A stretch of DNA of 64,000 nt from Levilactobacillus lanxiensis (GTDB taxonomy: Bacteria > Bacillota > Bacilli > Lactobacillales > Lactobacillaceae): assembly GCF_016861655.1 (NCBI RefSeq), contig NZ_BOLN01000006.1, positions 62,001 through 126,000 on the forward strand. The letters are read 5' to 3'. Shown piece by piece: positions 54,607 to 62,606 of this stretch (the first letter of the stretch is position 1; each line of letters opens with the position of its first letter). The notes below the pieces were generated by a model that was given only the letters and a program-made list of their open reading frames with translations, did not search any database and had not been told where the DNA came from. Position numbers and translations under genes: made by a program.

Positions 54607-54764
54607 GCGATTCGTCGCGAATAATGATGGAACTTAAGAAATCCTTACGTTTTGTCGGAAACGGGGGATGACCGAACGGTGGGGGATGTCCCCATTCAGT
54701 GGTCAAAACGATTGGTCTAGTTGCTTGATTGGTCTGACAATAAAGCGCTATTTATCCATTCAAT
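54607..54764. other. Intergenic stretch with a possible folded segment
   Basis: No gene. CGTTTTG (54648-54654) can pair with CAAAACG (54704-54710) around an inner TGACC...GGTCA and GGGG...CCCC hairpin, without a T run. TAAAGCGCTA at 54741-54750 resembles a weak CcpA cre site. Confidence 0.35.
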
Positions 54765-54796
54765 AACCTGTTGATTATAAAATCAGCAGGTTTTAA
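54765..54796 (+). terminator. Terminator of the transaldolase-family gene
   Basis: AACCTGTTGATT pairs with AATCAGCAGGTT, followed by TTAATC. Confidence 0.75.
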
Positions 54797-54822
54797 TCTT
54801 TCCTGAGGCCCGCCGGCCCGGG

Positions 54823-54836
54823 GAAAGCGCTTACTT
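54823..54836 (+). promoter_or_regulatory. Catabolite-responsive element (cre) upstream of pyk
   Basis: GAAAGCGCTTACTT (54823-54836) keeps the central AAAGCGCTT of the CcpA consensus. It lies about 40 bp upstream of the pyk -35, a place where CcpA usually activates glycolytic genes. Confidence 0.65.
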
Positions 54837-54877
54837 TGAAAAAATATGAACAATCAGCGAAAAATCGGTAAACAAAG

Positions 54878-54906
54878 GCGACATTAATTTTCAAAAGTGA
54901 TAGAAT
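54878..54906 (+). promoter_or_regulatory. Promoter of pyk
   Basis: GCGACA, 17-bp spacer, TAGAAT, about 100 nt before the start codon. Confidence 0.5.
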
Positions 54907-55007
54907 AATTTTGGAATCAAATTTGTGCCGAAACTTTTTGTGAGTCTTAATTTGACTAAAGTTATTAAAAATTGTTTCGTGCCAATTCTAAAGGAGAGAT
55001 TTTTCTA

Positions 55008-56765
55008 ATGAAGAAAACCAAGATCGTAAGTACCCTTGGTCCTGCAAGTACTGACGTTGATACGATTGTTAAGTTGATCGAATCCGGCGCCAACATCTTC
55101 CGGTTCAACTTCTCACACGGTGACCACGAGGAACACCTCGGCCGTTTGGAGAACGTTCACAAGGCTGAAAAGATTACTGGTAAGACGGTTGGTATCATGT
55201 TGGATACGAAGGGTGCCGAAATCCGGACCACTGTTGAACAGGGCGGTAAGCTCAACTTCAAGACTGGTGACGTATTCCGGATTTCCATGGACGACTCACT
55301 CGAAGGAACCAAGGAAAAGATTGCTGTTACTTACCCTGGCTTATACGATGACGTTCACGAAGGCGGCCACGTCTTATTCGATGATGGTTTATTAGACACT
55401 GTCGTTGATAAGAAGGACGAAGCAACTAAGGAATTAGTTGTGACTGTTCAAAACGATGGTGTTCTGGGCTCCCGTAAGGGTGTTAACGCTCCTGGCGTTT
55501 CCATCAACTTACCAGGGATCACCGAAAAGGATTCCGATGACATTCGTTTTGGTTTGGACCACGAAATCAACTTCATCGCTGCTTCATTCGTTCGGAAGCC
55601 ACAAGATGTCATGGACATCCGTGAACTCCTCGAAGAAAAGCACATGGAACACGTTCAAATCTTCCCTAAGATCGAATCCCAAGAAGGTATCAACAACTTT
55701 GATGACATCATCAAGGTTTCCGATGGTTTAATGGTTGCTCGTGGTGACATGGGTGTCGAAATTCCAACGGAAAACGTGCCTTTGGTACAAAAGGCTTTGA
55801 TCAAGAAGTGCAACATCTTAGGCAAGCCAGTTATCACCGCTACCCAAATGTTGGACTCCATGCAAGAAAACCCACGTCCTACTCGTGCCGAAGCATCTGA
55901 CGTTGCCAACGCTGTCTTTGACGGTACTGACGCAACGATGCTTTCTGGTGAAAGTGCTAACGGTGAATACCCAGTACAAGCCGTTGCTACGATGAACCGG
56001 ATCGACATCAAGGCTGAAAATGCTTTGAAGGACTTTGGTCGTGACAACTTAGACTTCGATAACGGTGACGTTACTGAATCTATCGGTGCTTCCGTTGCTC
56101 GTGTTGCTAACCAACTTGGTGTTAAGACCATCGTTGCTGCAACTGAAAGTGGCTACACCGCTAAGATGATTTCTAAGTACCGGCCAGATGCTGATATCTT
56201 AGCCGTTACCTTTGACGACCGGACCCGTCGTGGTTTGATGGTCAACTGGGGTGTTTACCCAATCGTTACCGAAAAGCCTTCAAACACTGATGAAATGTTT
56301 GACCTGGCTGCAGCCAAGGCCGTTGAAACGGGCTTAGCTAAGGAAGGCGACTTAATCCTGATCACCGCTGGTGTGCCAGTCGGCGAACGCGGGACGACTA
56401 ACTTGATGAAGATCCAATTGATCGGCTCAAAGTTAGTTCAAGGCCAAGGTGTCGGTGACGACACAGTTATCGGCAAGGCAATCATTGCCAACACCGCTGC
56501 TGAAGCCAACGCCAAAGTCGTTGAAGGTGGTATCTTAATTGCTAAGAACACCGACAAAGACTACTTGCCAGCTATCGAAAAGTCTAGCGCCGTTATCGTT
56601 GAAAACGGTGGGTTGACTTCTCATGCTGCTGTTGTTGGGATTTCTATGGGGATTCCTGTTATCGTTGGCGCTACCGGTGCCAGCGACAAGATCTCCGATG
56701 GCGAATTGATCACCGTTGACTCACGTCGCGGTATCGTTTACCACGGTGCTTCCAACGCGCTTTAA
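55008..56765 (+). CDS. pyk: Pyruvate kinase
   Basis: Converts phosphoenolpyruvate and ADP to pyruvate and ATP. The 585-residue protein begins MKKTKIVSTLGPAS, has the catalytic barrel with GDMGVEIP and ITATQMLDSM, and ends with the extra PEP-utilising swivelling domain (TSHAAVVGISMGIPVIVG) found in Bacillus and lactobacilli. AAAGGAGAG precedes the ATG at 55008. Codon use is strongly biased, as in highly expressed genes. Usually it follows pfkA; here a transaldolase-family gene precedes it and pyk has its own cre-linked promoter. Confidence 0.98.
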   Translation: MKKTKIVSTLGPASTDVDTIVKLIESGANIFRFNFSHGDHEEHLGRLENVHKAEKITGKTVGIMLDTKGAEIRTTVEQGGKLNFKTGDVFRISMDDSLEGTKEKIAVTYPGLYDDVHEGGHVLFDDGLLDTVVDKKDEATKELVVTVQNDGVLGSRKGVNAPGVSINLPGITEKDSDDIRFGLDHEINFIAASFVRKPQDVMDIRELLEEKHMEHVQIFPKIESQEGINNFDDIIKVSDGLMVARGDMGVEIPTENVPLVQKALIKKCNILGKPVITATQMLDSMQENPRPTRAEASDVANAVFDGTDATMLSGESANGEYPVQAVATMNRIDIKAENALKDFGRDNLDFDNGDVTESIGASVARVANQLGVKTIVAATESGYTAKMISKYRPDADILAVTFDDRTRRGLMVNWGVYPIVTEKPSNTDEMFDLAAAKAVETGLAKEGDLILITAGVPVGERGTTNLMKIQLIGSKLVQGQGVGDDTVIGKAIIANTAAEANAKVVEGGILIAKNTDKDYLPAIEKSSAVIVENGGLTSHAAVVGISMGIPVIVGATGASDKISDGELITVDSRRGIVYHGASNAL

Positions 56766-56785
56766 TTTGAGATAAACCTGTTATA

Positions 56786-56816
56786 AAAAGGACCCTCTGT
56801 CGGGGGTCCTTTTTTG
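56786..56816 (+). terminator. Terminator of pyk
   Basis: AAGGACCC pairs with GGGGTCCTT over a short loop, followed by TTTTT. Confidence 0.92.
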
Positions 56817-56992
56817 CTGTCCAGAAAGTGGGATAGCGTTTGAACGTAGGTCGTCCTGACAACCACAACCGCCCACGCACAACTTAAACAATTTTGTCAG
56901 ATTAATCCTCGCTAGTTCGGGCGTTTCCGTGTAAAATAAAGGTTAGACACTTTTGACCGGTAGACTGGGAAACCAGTAGAATTGAGGAGATT

Positions 56993-57892
56993 ATGGAAGA
57001 ACTATTAGGCCGCATCATCGCGGGAAAAGTTACTGATGAAAACGAAAAGGATTACTACGTGCAAGTTTCTGGCACAACTTTTCGGTTAGATAAAGCAGAA
57101 ATCAAAAAGCCCTTGAAGTTGGGCTCGATTTTCAAGGGATTCGCCTATGAAAATGAAGACCATGACATGCAGATTACCCGGGACGCTCCGGATGCCCAAG
57201 TTGACCACTATGGTCTGGGCACGGTCGTTCGGAGCCAACGGACGTTAGGGGTGTTCGTGAATATTGGCCTGCCCAACAAGGATATCGTGGTCTCCCTGGA
57301 TGATCTACCAGATATCATGGAATTGTGGCCCCAACAGGGGGACAAGCTGCTGATTGCCTTGCGTGAAGACGCCAAGCAACGGCTCTGGGGCGTGCTGGCC
57401 GATGGTGATGTTTACCAGGCCATTGCCCAACCCGCAAAGAAGAAGATGCAAAATAGCAACGTGACCGCCCGTTCGTACCAATTAAAATTGGTGGGGACCC
57501 GGGTCATCACGGATAATTTTGAATTGGGCTTCATTCACCCGTCAGAACGGGAAACGGAACCCCGCCTGGGCGAGGAACTACATGCCCGGGTCATTGGGGT
57601 CCACGACGATGGCACCCTGAACTTATCCCTGCGTCCCCGGACTTACGAGGCTATCGATGACGATTCAGCCATGTTGTTAGCCGCACTCCAACACTCGGAT
57701 GACGGCAAGCTGGACTTCAGCGACAAGTCAGACCCCGCAGCCATCAAGGCATACTTCGGGATCAGTAAGGGCCAATTCAAGCGGGCCATCGGTCACTTGT
57801 TAAAAGACCGTCAAATCACCCAGCACGATGGCGCCCTCTGGTTAAACCAAAGCGCAGCCACAACGGAAAAGACGGACGAACCAGCGGAATAG
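56993..57892 (+). CDS. cvfB: S1 RNA-binding domain protein CvfB/YitL
   Basis: RNA-binding protein of 299 residues with tandem S1-like domains (for example GTVVRSQRTLGVFVNIGLPNK in parts, and LGEELHARVIGVHDDGTLNLSLR) and a C-terminal winged-helix segment (KAYFGISKGQFKRAIGHLLKD). CvfB affects virulence gene expression in staphylococci; in lactobacilli the role is not established. GAGGAG precedes the ATG. It lies between pyk and repeat copy H, ahead of the xerD run. Confidence 0.92.
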   Translation: MEELLGRIIAGKVTDENEKDYYVQVSGTTFRLDKAEIKKPLKLGSIFKGFAYENEDHDMQITRDAPDAQVDHYGLGTVVRSQRTLGVFVNIGLPNKDIVVSLDDLPDIMELWPQQGDKLLIALREDAKQRLWGVLADGDVYQAIAQPAKKKMQNSNVTARSYQLKLVGTRVITDNFELGFIHPSERETEPRLGEELHARVIGVHDDGTLNLSLRPRTYEAIDDDSAMLLAALQHSDDGKLDFSDKSDPAAIKAYFGISKGQFKRAIGHLLKDRQITQHDGALWLNQSAATTEKTDEPAE

Positions 57893-57993
57893 CTGGCTGG
57901 GTTTCAAGTCGTTCAAGAAAGTTTAGTCGTGCTCATACTTAATCACTGTCAGAGTTCATTGGCAGGAGTAAGTGTGAACTAACTGAACATGAG

Positions 57994-58167
57994 CCGCAGG
58001 GCGGGTGAAAATGGGCCCAGCCGTGGGAATTCTCTTGGTGGCTTTGTCACTTAGAGAATTGGACTCTTTGAGACGCTTGGCGGCTCAAAGTAAGCCCGGA
58101 GACCGCTTTTAGTCTCCGGGCGTCCGCCCACAGCGTTCCGGTCCCATTTTCACCCGCCCGGAGGCGG
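57994..58167 (+). repeat. Structured intergenic repeat, copy H (divergent)
   Basis: Same architecture, different sequence. The outer stem pairs GGGCGGGTGAAAATGGGCC with GGTCCCATTTTCACCCGCCC. CAGCCGTGGG can pair with CCCACAGCG. Hairpins are GAATTCTCT...AGAGAATT, CTTTGAG...CTCAAAG, and CCCGGAGAC CGCTTTTA GTCTCCGGG with the conserved CGCTTTT loop. It ends about 27 nt before the xerD ribosome site. Confidence 0.7.
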
Positions 58168-58207
58168 ACTTAATGTCCAGTTTCAAAACACTTAAGGAGG
58201 TGGGTGA

Positions 58208-59104
58208 ATGACGGTATTAGAGAACCAAACAGCCGACTTTGCCCATTACCTAACGGTGGAACAAGGCCTGGCGGCGAATTCTGTGGCCAGCTATACGCAG
58301 GAACTGCGGAACTTTAGTCAGTATTTAACGACGAAAAAGGTTGTCGACTTTAAACAAGTTGACCGCCTACAGATTATGGCTTACCTTAGTGCCCAAACGG
58401 CTGCCGGTAAGTCCCGCAACTCCGTGATTCATGCGGTATCGGCTCTACGGAAGTTTTACCGTTACCTGGTGCAGACACATCAGCTAACGGATAATCCGAT
58501 GGCCAATGTGGCCGCACCCAAGCACGCCCAGCATTTGCCGGCCGTGTTGACGGTGGCCGAGGTTGACCGCCTGTTAGCGACCCCCGATACCAGTAACAAG
58601 TACGGCTTGCGTGACCGGGCCATTTTAGAGGTCATGTACGCCACTGGTTTGCGGGTGAGCGAGCTGGTCCATTTGAAACTAGTCGATTTACATCTGGAGA
58701 TGGGGCTGATTCAAACTCTGGGGAAGGGTGACAAGGAGCGAATCATTCCCATCGGGGACGTGGCGGCAGACTGGATCAATCGGTATTTACAAGATAGTCG
58801 GCCGGTCCTGCTGAAGCAGCGGACCAGTCCCTACCTGTTCTTGAACGGGCACGGTGGCGGGCTATCTCGGCAAGCCATTTGGCAAAAAATCAAGCACTAC
58901 GTCGGGCTCGCGGACATCCAAAAGGACGTGACGCCCCATACGTTGCGGCATTCCTTTGCCACGCACATTTTAGAAAACGGGGCGGATCTGCGGGTTGTTC
59001 AGGAACTCCTGGGCCACGCGGATATCACCACCACTCAAATTTATACGCATATTTCAAAGAAACGCCTACTAAATGTCTATGACCAGTACCATCCGCGCGC
59101 ATAG
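58208..59104 (+). CDS. xerD: Site-specific tyrosine recombinase XerD
   Basis: Resolves chromosome dimers at dif with a partner recombinase. The 298-residue protein has the N-terminal core-binding domain (about 5-90) and the catalytic domain with Arg in ATGLRVSEL, HTLRHSFATHIL, and LGHADITTTQIYTH containing the nucleophilic Tyr. AAGGAGGTG precedes the ATG. It heads the conserved xerD-ribT-scpA-scpB-rluB run. Confidence 0.95.
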   Translation: MTVLENQTADFAHYLTVEQGLAANSVASYTQELRNFSQYLTTKKVVDFKQVDRLQIMAYLSAQTAAGKSRNSVIHAVSALRKFYRYLVQTHQLTDNPMANVAAPKHAQHLPAVLTVAEVDRLLATPDTSNKYGLRDRAILEVMYATGLRVSELVHLKLVDLHLEMGLIQTLGKGDKERIIPIGDVAADWINRYLQDSRPVLLKQRTSPYLFLNGHGGGLSRQAIWQKIKHYVGLADIQKDVTPHTLRHSFATHILENGADLRVVQELLGHADITTTQIYTHISKKRLLNVYDQYHPRA

Positions 59105-59141
59105 TGTGGTAGAGTAGGTGGACGTTGAACGGAGGGGGACC

Positions 59142-59537
59142 ATGCTACTTAAATATCGTAGCGATTATCAAAAAATTGCGATGGGCCTGCTCAGTCTATT
59201 ACCCAACTTCAAGGACTGGGACCGGCTCCAACGCGAGCTAGCCTGGTATCAGGGCGGCGATGACCGGTGTCTGTACTTGTGGAAGGACGAAAACGATGAC
59301 TTTGCCGGGGCGTTAGGCACCGAGAGTCAGGGCGACTTTTTAGTTGTTCGGTTGATCACGCTGATGCCAGACAAGCAACTGACGCGCAACACCTGGCAAA
59401 TGTTAGACCAACTCGCGACGGCGGCCCCAACCAAACGTTTGATGGGGACCTTAACCACCGCCAAGATTATTGCAAAATGGGAGTATCACCATGGACAAAG
59501 CCACAACGAACGGCCAGCCACTGATTCAGGTCAGTGA
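59142..59537 (+). CDS. ribT: RibT-like GNAT family protein
   Basis: 131-residue protein of the RibT type found between xerD and scpA in many Firmicutes. It starts MLLKYRSDYQKIAMGLLS, a recognisable N terminus for this family, and has a compact acetyltransferase-like fold; the reaction is not established. CGGAGGGGG precedes the ATG at 59142. Its end overlaps scpA by 47 nt in another frame, so the two are coupled. Confidence 0.85.
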   Translation: MLLKYRSDYQKIAMGLLSLLPNFKDWDRLQRELAWYQGGDDRCLYLWKDENDDFAGALGTESQGDFLVVRLITLMPDKQLTRNTWQMLDQLATAAPTKRLMGTLTTAKIIAKWEYHHGQSHNERPATDSGQ

Positions 59538-60279
59538 TTTTGAGGGCCCATTAGACTTACTATTACATCTAATTAAAACCAATGAAATGGACATTTATGA
59601 TATCCGCATTAGTACCATTACCAGCCAATATTTGACCTACCTGCACCAAATGCAGACGCTACGGTTGGATATTGCGGGTGAATATTTTGTCATGGCGGCG
59701 AATCTGATGGCCATCAAGGCCAAATTGCTGTTGCCCAAGCCCCAGACGGTTGAACCCATCGATGAAGACGACGGGGGCGACCCCCGCGAAGAGCTGGTCA
59801 ACCAATTGCTGGAATACCAACGCTATAAGCAGGCGGCTCAGGAGCTGAAGCAGCGGGCCGTCGACCGGCAACAACACTTTACCCGGCCGGCCATGGCCGT
59901 TCCCGATTCAGTTGCCTTGACCGTGGCGCCCGGCATCCAGCCGAGTGACCTGCAAACCGCGTTAAGTCGGCTGATTCACCGGGCGATGGTTGCCAAGCCA
60001 GTGACGCAAAGCATTCACCAAGAACATTTCACCATCAAGGCCCAAATGACCACGGTGCTGGGACGTTTGCGGCAAGCTAAGGGGCCCGTAGCCTTTGACT
60101 ACCTGCTGGCCAAGCAGCCGGTCATGGAAGAAATCGTCACCACCTTTTTGGCCGTGTTGGAACTGGCGCGTCAACGCCAGGTCCGCTTACAACAGGCCGG
60201 CCGTCTGGCGCCGTTACAAGTGAACTTTTTACAAATGGAAGGAAGGTACGCCACCGATGTCACCTCTAGCTCAGATTGA
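59491..60279 (+). CDS. scpA: Segregation and condensation protein A
   Basis: Kleisin subunit (262 residues) of the bacterial SMC condensin complex that organises and segregates chromosomes. The N-terminal [22 protein letters not shown] region and the C-terminal winged helix ([18 protein letters not shown]) that binds SMC are clear. ATG at 59491 lies inside the end of ribT, after GGGAG. It overlaps scpB by 23 nt. Confidence 0.96.
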   Translation: MDKATTNGQPLIQVSDFEGPLDLLLHLIKTNEMDIYDIRISTITSQYLTYLHQMQTLRLDIAGEYFVMAANLMAIKAKLLLPKPQTVEPIDEDDGGDPREELVNQLLEYQRYKQAAQELKQRAVDRQQHFTRPAMAVPDSVALTVAPGIQPSDLQTALSRLIHRAMVAKPVTQSIHQEHFTIKAQMTTVLGRLRQAKGPVAFDYLLAKQPVMEEIVTTFLAVLELARQRQVRLQQAGRLAPLQVNFLQMEGRYATDVTSSSD

Positions 60280-60856
60280 AAGCCTGCTATTCGTCAGCGG
60301 TGACGAGGGCATTACGGTTGCTGACCTAGCGGCCGCGACGGGACTGATGCGGCCGGCAATTCTCGCCAGTCTGGAGAAGCTGGCCCAGAAGTACGCCGCC
60401 GATGCCGATTCGGCCTTGGAACTCATGGTCAACGACACCACGTACCGGCTGGTCACCAAGGAGGCGACCGCGGACGTCATCAAACACTACTTTGAAAATC
60501 CGCTGAGCACCAGCCTATCGCCGGCTTCCCTAGAGGTGCTGGCCATCATTGCGTATCGCCAACCGATCACCCGCATCGAAGTCGATGAGATTCGGGGAGT
60601 CCAGAGCGCTTCGACGGTTCAGAAGCTGGTCTTGCGCCGGTTGATTGAAGATGCGGGTCGACTAGACGAACCCGGTCGTCCCAAGCTGTACCGGACCAGT
60701 GCCTACTTCTTGGACTATTTTGGCTTAGAAAAGTTGGCGGATCTACCGCCGTTACCAGCCGCAGCCACGCCTAGTACCAGTGACGAAGCGGACGGCGGTG
60801 ACCTGTTCTTACAGGCATTTAACGAGCAGCTCAACCAATCAGGAGATGAAACCTAA
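60257..60856 (+). CDS. scpB: Segregation and condensation protein B
   Basis: Partner of ScpA in the SMC complex (199 residues, tandem winged helices). Characteristic segments are [15 protein letters not shown] and [32 protein letters not shown] precedes the ATG, which lies within the scpA end. It has a slightly long acidic C-terminal tail. Confidence 0.96.
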   Translation: MSPLAQIESLLFVSGDEGITVADLAAATGLMRPAILASLEKLAQKYAADADSALELMVNDTTYRLVTKEATADVIKHYFENPLSTSLSPASLEVLAIIAYRQPITRIEVDEIRGVQSASTVQKLVLRRLIEDAGRLDEPGRPKLYRTSAYFLDYFGLEKLADLPPLPAAATPSTSDEADGGDLFLQAFNEQLNQSGDET

Positions 60857-60858
60857 CT

Positions 60859-61581
60859 ATGGAACGTTTACAAAAAGTTTTGGCCCACGACGGGGTCGCT
60901 TCACGACGTCAATCAGAAAAATTAATCATGAGTGGCCGCGTCCGGGTCAACGGAACTGTGGTCACTGAACTGGGCACCAAGGTCGGCGCACACGATAAAA
61001 TCGTGGTCGACGGAGTCCCCGTGACGACGGAAGCGCCCGTTTATATTCTGATGTACAAGCCGCGGAGTGTCATTTCAACGGCCAACGATGACAAGGGCCG
61101 CAAGACCGTCGTCGACCTAGTTGAAGGCATCAGCCAACGCATTTACCCGGTCGGCCGGTTGGATTACGATACGGCGGGGCTCTTACTGTTGACCAATGAT
61201 GGCGAGCTGGCGAACCGCTTGACTCATCCGAAGTATGAGGTCGAAAAGACTTATATCGCCAAGGTCACGGGCATTCCCACGAACGACGAGATGAAGAGCT
61301 TGCGCCAGGGTATGACGGTCGAGGGTGAAACCTACGCGCCGGCTAAGGGCAAGATCATCAGTGTGGATGACAAAAAGAAAACGGCCATTGTGTCCTTGAC
61401 GATTCATGAAGGGAAGAACCACCAAGTCAAGAAGATGTTGGCGGCCGTGGGCTTACCGGTTGAAAAATTAAAGCGGGAGCAGTACGGTTTCTTAACGTTA
61501 AAGGGGTTAAATGCTGGCGAGTCGCGGCATTTAAAGCCTGAAGAAGTTAAAGAGCTCCGACGGTTAACCGGATTAATTTAA
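60859..61581 (+). CDS. rluB: Ribosomal large subunit pseudouridine synthase B
   Basis: Converts a uridine of 23S rRNA helix 89 to pseudouridine. The 240-residue protein has an N-terminal S4 RNA-binding domain (RLQKVLAHDGVASRRQSEKL) and the catalytic Asp in GRLDYDTAGLLLLTNDG. CAGGAG precedes the ATG, 2 nt after the scpB stop. The FMN riboswitch for ribU follows. Confidence 0.95.
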   Translation: MERLQKVLAHDGVASRRQSEKLIMSGRVRVNGTVVTELGTKVGAHDKIVVDGVPVTTEAPVYILMYKPRSVISTANDDKGRKTVVDLVEGISQRIYPVGRLDYDTAGLLLLTNDGELANRLTHPKYEVEKTYIAKVTGIPTNDEMKSLRQGMTVEGETYAPAKGKIISVDDKKKTAIVSLTIHEGKNHQVKKMLAAVGLPVEKLKREQYGFLTLKGLNAGESRHLKPEEVKELRRLTGLI

Positions 61582-61590
61582 AGCAAGCGG

Positions 61591-61619
61591 TTGACAGCTT
61601 TAGAAAATCTTAGTATATT
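61591..61619 (+). promoter_or_regulatory. Promoter of the FMN riboswitch-ribU transcript
   Basis: TTGACA, 17-bp spacer, TATATT. Confidence 0.85.
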
Positions 61620-61640
61620 AAGTTTGTAATTAAAATTTAG

Positions 61641-61757
61641 GTTCATCTTCAGGGCAGGGTGGAATTCCCGACCGGCGGTTAAAGTCCGCGACCCGCGCAA
61701 GCGGTGAATTCGGTGTAACTCCGAGACCGACAGTATAGTCTGGTATGCAGAAGATGA
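61641..61757 (+). promoter_or_regulatory. FMN riboswitch (RFN element)
   Basis: The aptamer is nearly canonical: CTTCAGGGCAGGGTG, AATTCCCGACCGGCGGT, AAAGTCCGCGACCC, GAATTCGGTGTAACTCCGA and GACCGACAGTATAGTC, closed by a TCATCTTC/GAAGATGA P1 stem. With the terminator at 61796 it should turn ribU off when FMN is plentiful. Confidence 0.96.
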
Positions 61758-61795
61758 GACATTGCTTTTTGCGCAAACTCATTTACGTAAAACCC

Positions 61796-61830
61796 AAGGT
61801 CTTGCCCTTCTGTGGCAGGACCTTTTTCTA
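61796..61830 (+). terminator. Expression-platform terminator of the FMN riboswitch
   Basis: AGGTCTTGCC pairs with GGCAGGACCT, followed by TTTTTC. It lies 40 nt before the ribU start. Confidence 0.88.
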
Positions 61831-61870
61831 TAGTTTTGTCACGAGATGGCCGCAAGGAGGAACAGGTATC

Positions 61871-62464
61871 ATGGAAAATAGTCACAATGAGTTGAATGTT
61901 CGTTCGATGGTCGAGATGGCACTGTTTGCCGGTGTCGCTTACGTGTTGATGTTTGTATCGGTGCCAATTATTCCGATTGTGCCGTACATGAAGCTCGACC
62001 TAAGTGATCTGGTCGTCCTGCTGGGCATGAGTTTATTTGGCCCCGCGGGTGCGGTGATGATTGCGGCCGTGAAAGAATTACTCTACTTTGTGTCGACCGG
62101 ACTGGATATCGTCAACTTCATCGGGGTGCTAACGGCGTTCATCGCGGATATCGCCTACATTTTGCCAATCAGCTACGTGCTGAAGCATAAGCAGGGCGAC
62201 GCGCAACCCGGATTGAAACGGCAAATCGTTGCTGTGATCGTCGGGACGCTGACACTGACGGTGATTTTGTCCTTAGCAAACTGGTGGGTCATTACGCCGC
62301 TTTACTTAAAGGTATGGGGCATGTCACTGGGCCTGCCCGTGAACAAGCTGATTTTGCTGGGGGTTATTCCGTTTAATCTATTGAAGGGAATTATCCTGGG
62401 CATCCTGTTCATTCTAGTGAGTCGTCGAATGGCACCTTGGTTGGCCAAGCACACGCTCTCATAA
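61871..62464 (+). CDS. ribU: Riboflavin ECF transporter substrate-binding component RibU
   Basis: S-component of an energy-coupling factor transporter that takes up riboflavin. 197 residues, about six spans, with the family start VEMALFAGVAYVLMF and the LDLSDLVVLLG and FGPAGAVMIAAVKELL segments that bind the vitamin and the EcfT coupling protein. GGAGGAACAGGTATC precedes the ATG at 61871; the frame is open upstream through the riboswitch terminator. The EcfA/T energising genes are elsewhere. Control is by the FMN riboswitch. Confidence 0.95.
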   Translation: MENSHNELNVRSMVEMALFAGVAYVLMFVSVPIIPIVPYMKLDLSDLVVLLGMSLFGPAGAVMIAAVKELLYFVSTGLDIVNFIGVLTAFIADIAYILPISYVLKHKQGDAQPGLKRQIVAVIVGTLTLTVILSLANWWVITPLYLKVWGMSLGLPVNKLILLGVIPFNLLKGIILGILFILVSRRMAPWLAKHTLS

Positions 62465-62482
62465 CCGCATCACTAACAAATT

Positions 62483-62560
62483 TTTCGAAACAAAGGACCG
62501 GCCACGTGCCGGTCCTTTTTCTTTCGAAACAAAGGACCGGCCACGTGCCGGTCCTTTTTC
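62483..62560 (+). terminator. Tandem duplicated terminator after ribU
   Basis: A 39-bp unit is repeated exactly, head to tail (62483-62521 and 62522-62560). Each holds AAAGGACCGGC ACG-loop GCCGGTCCTTT with a T run, i.e. two identical complete terminators in series. Confidence 0.93.
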
Positions 62561-62606
62561 TATGGTAAACTGAACAAAGACTTTAAAATTGAGAGGAGGG
62601 TCTACT

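Noticed and set aside
3197-58167. The eight repeats as insertion sequences
   Set aside because: They are 120-195 bp with no transposase, and I could not see clear target duplications. A non-autonomous mobile element remains possible but is not supported directly.
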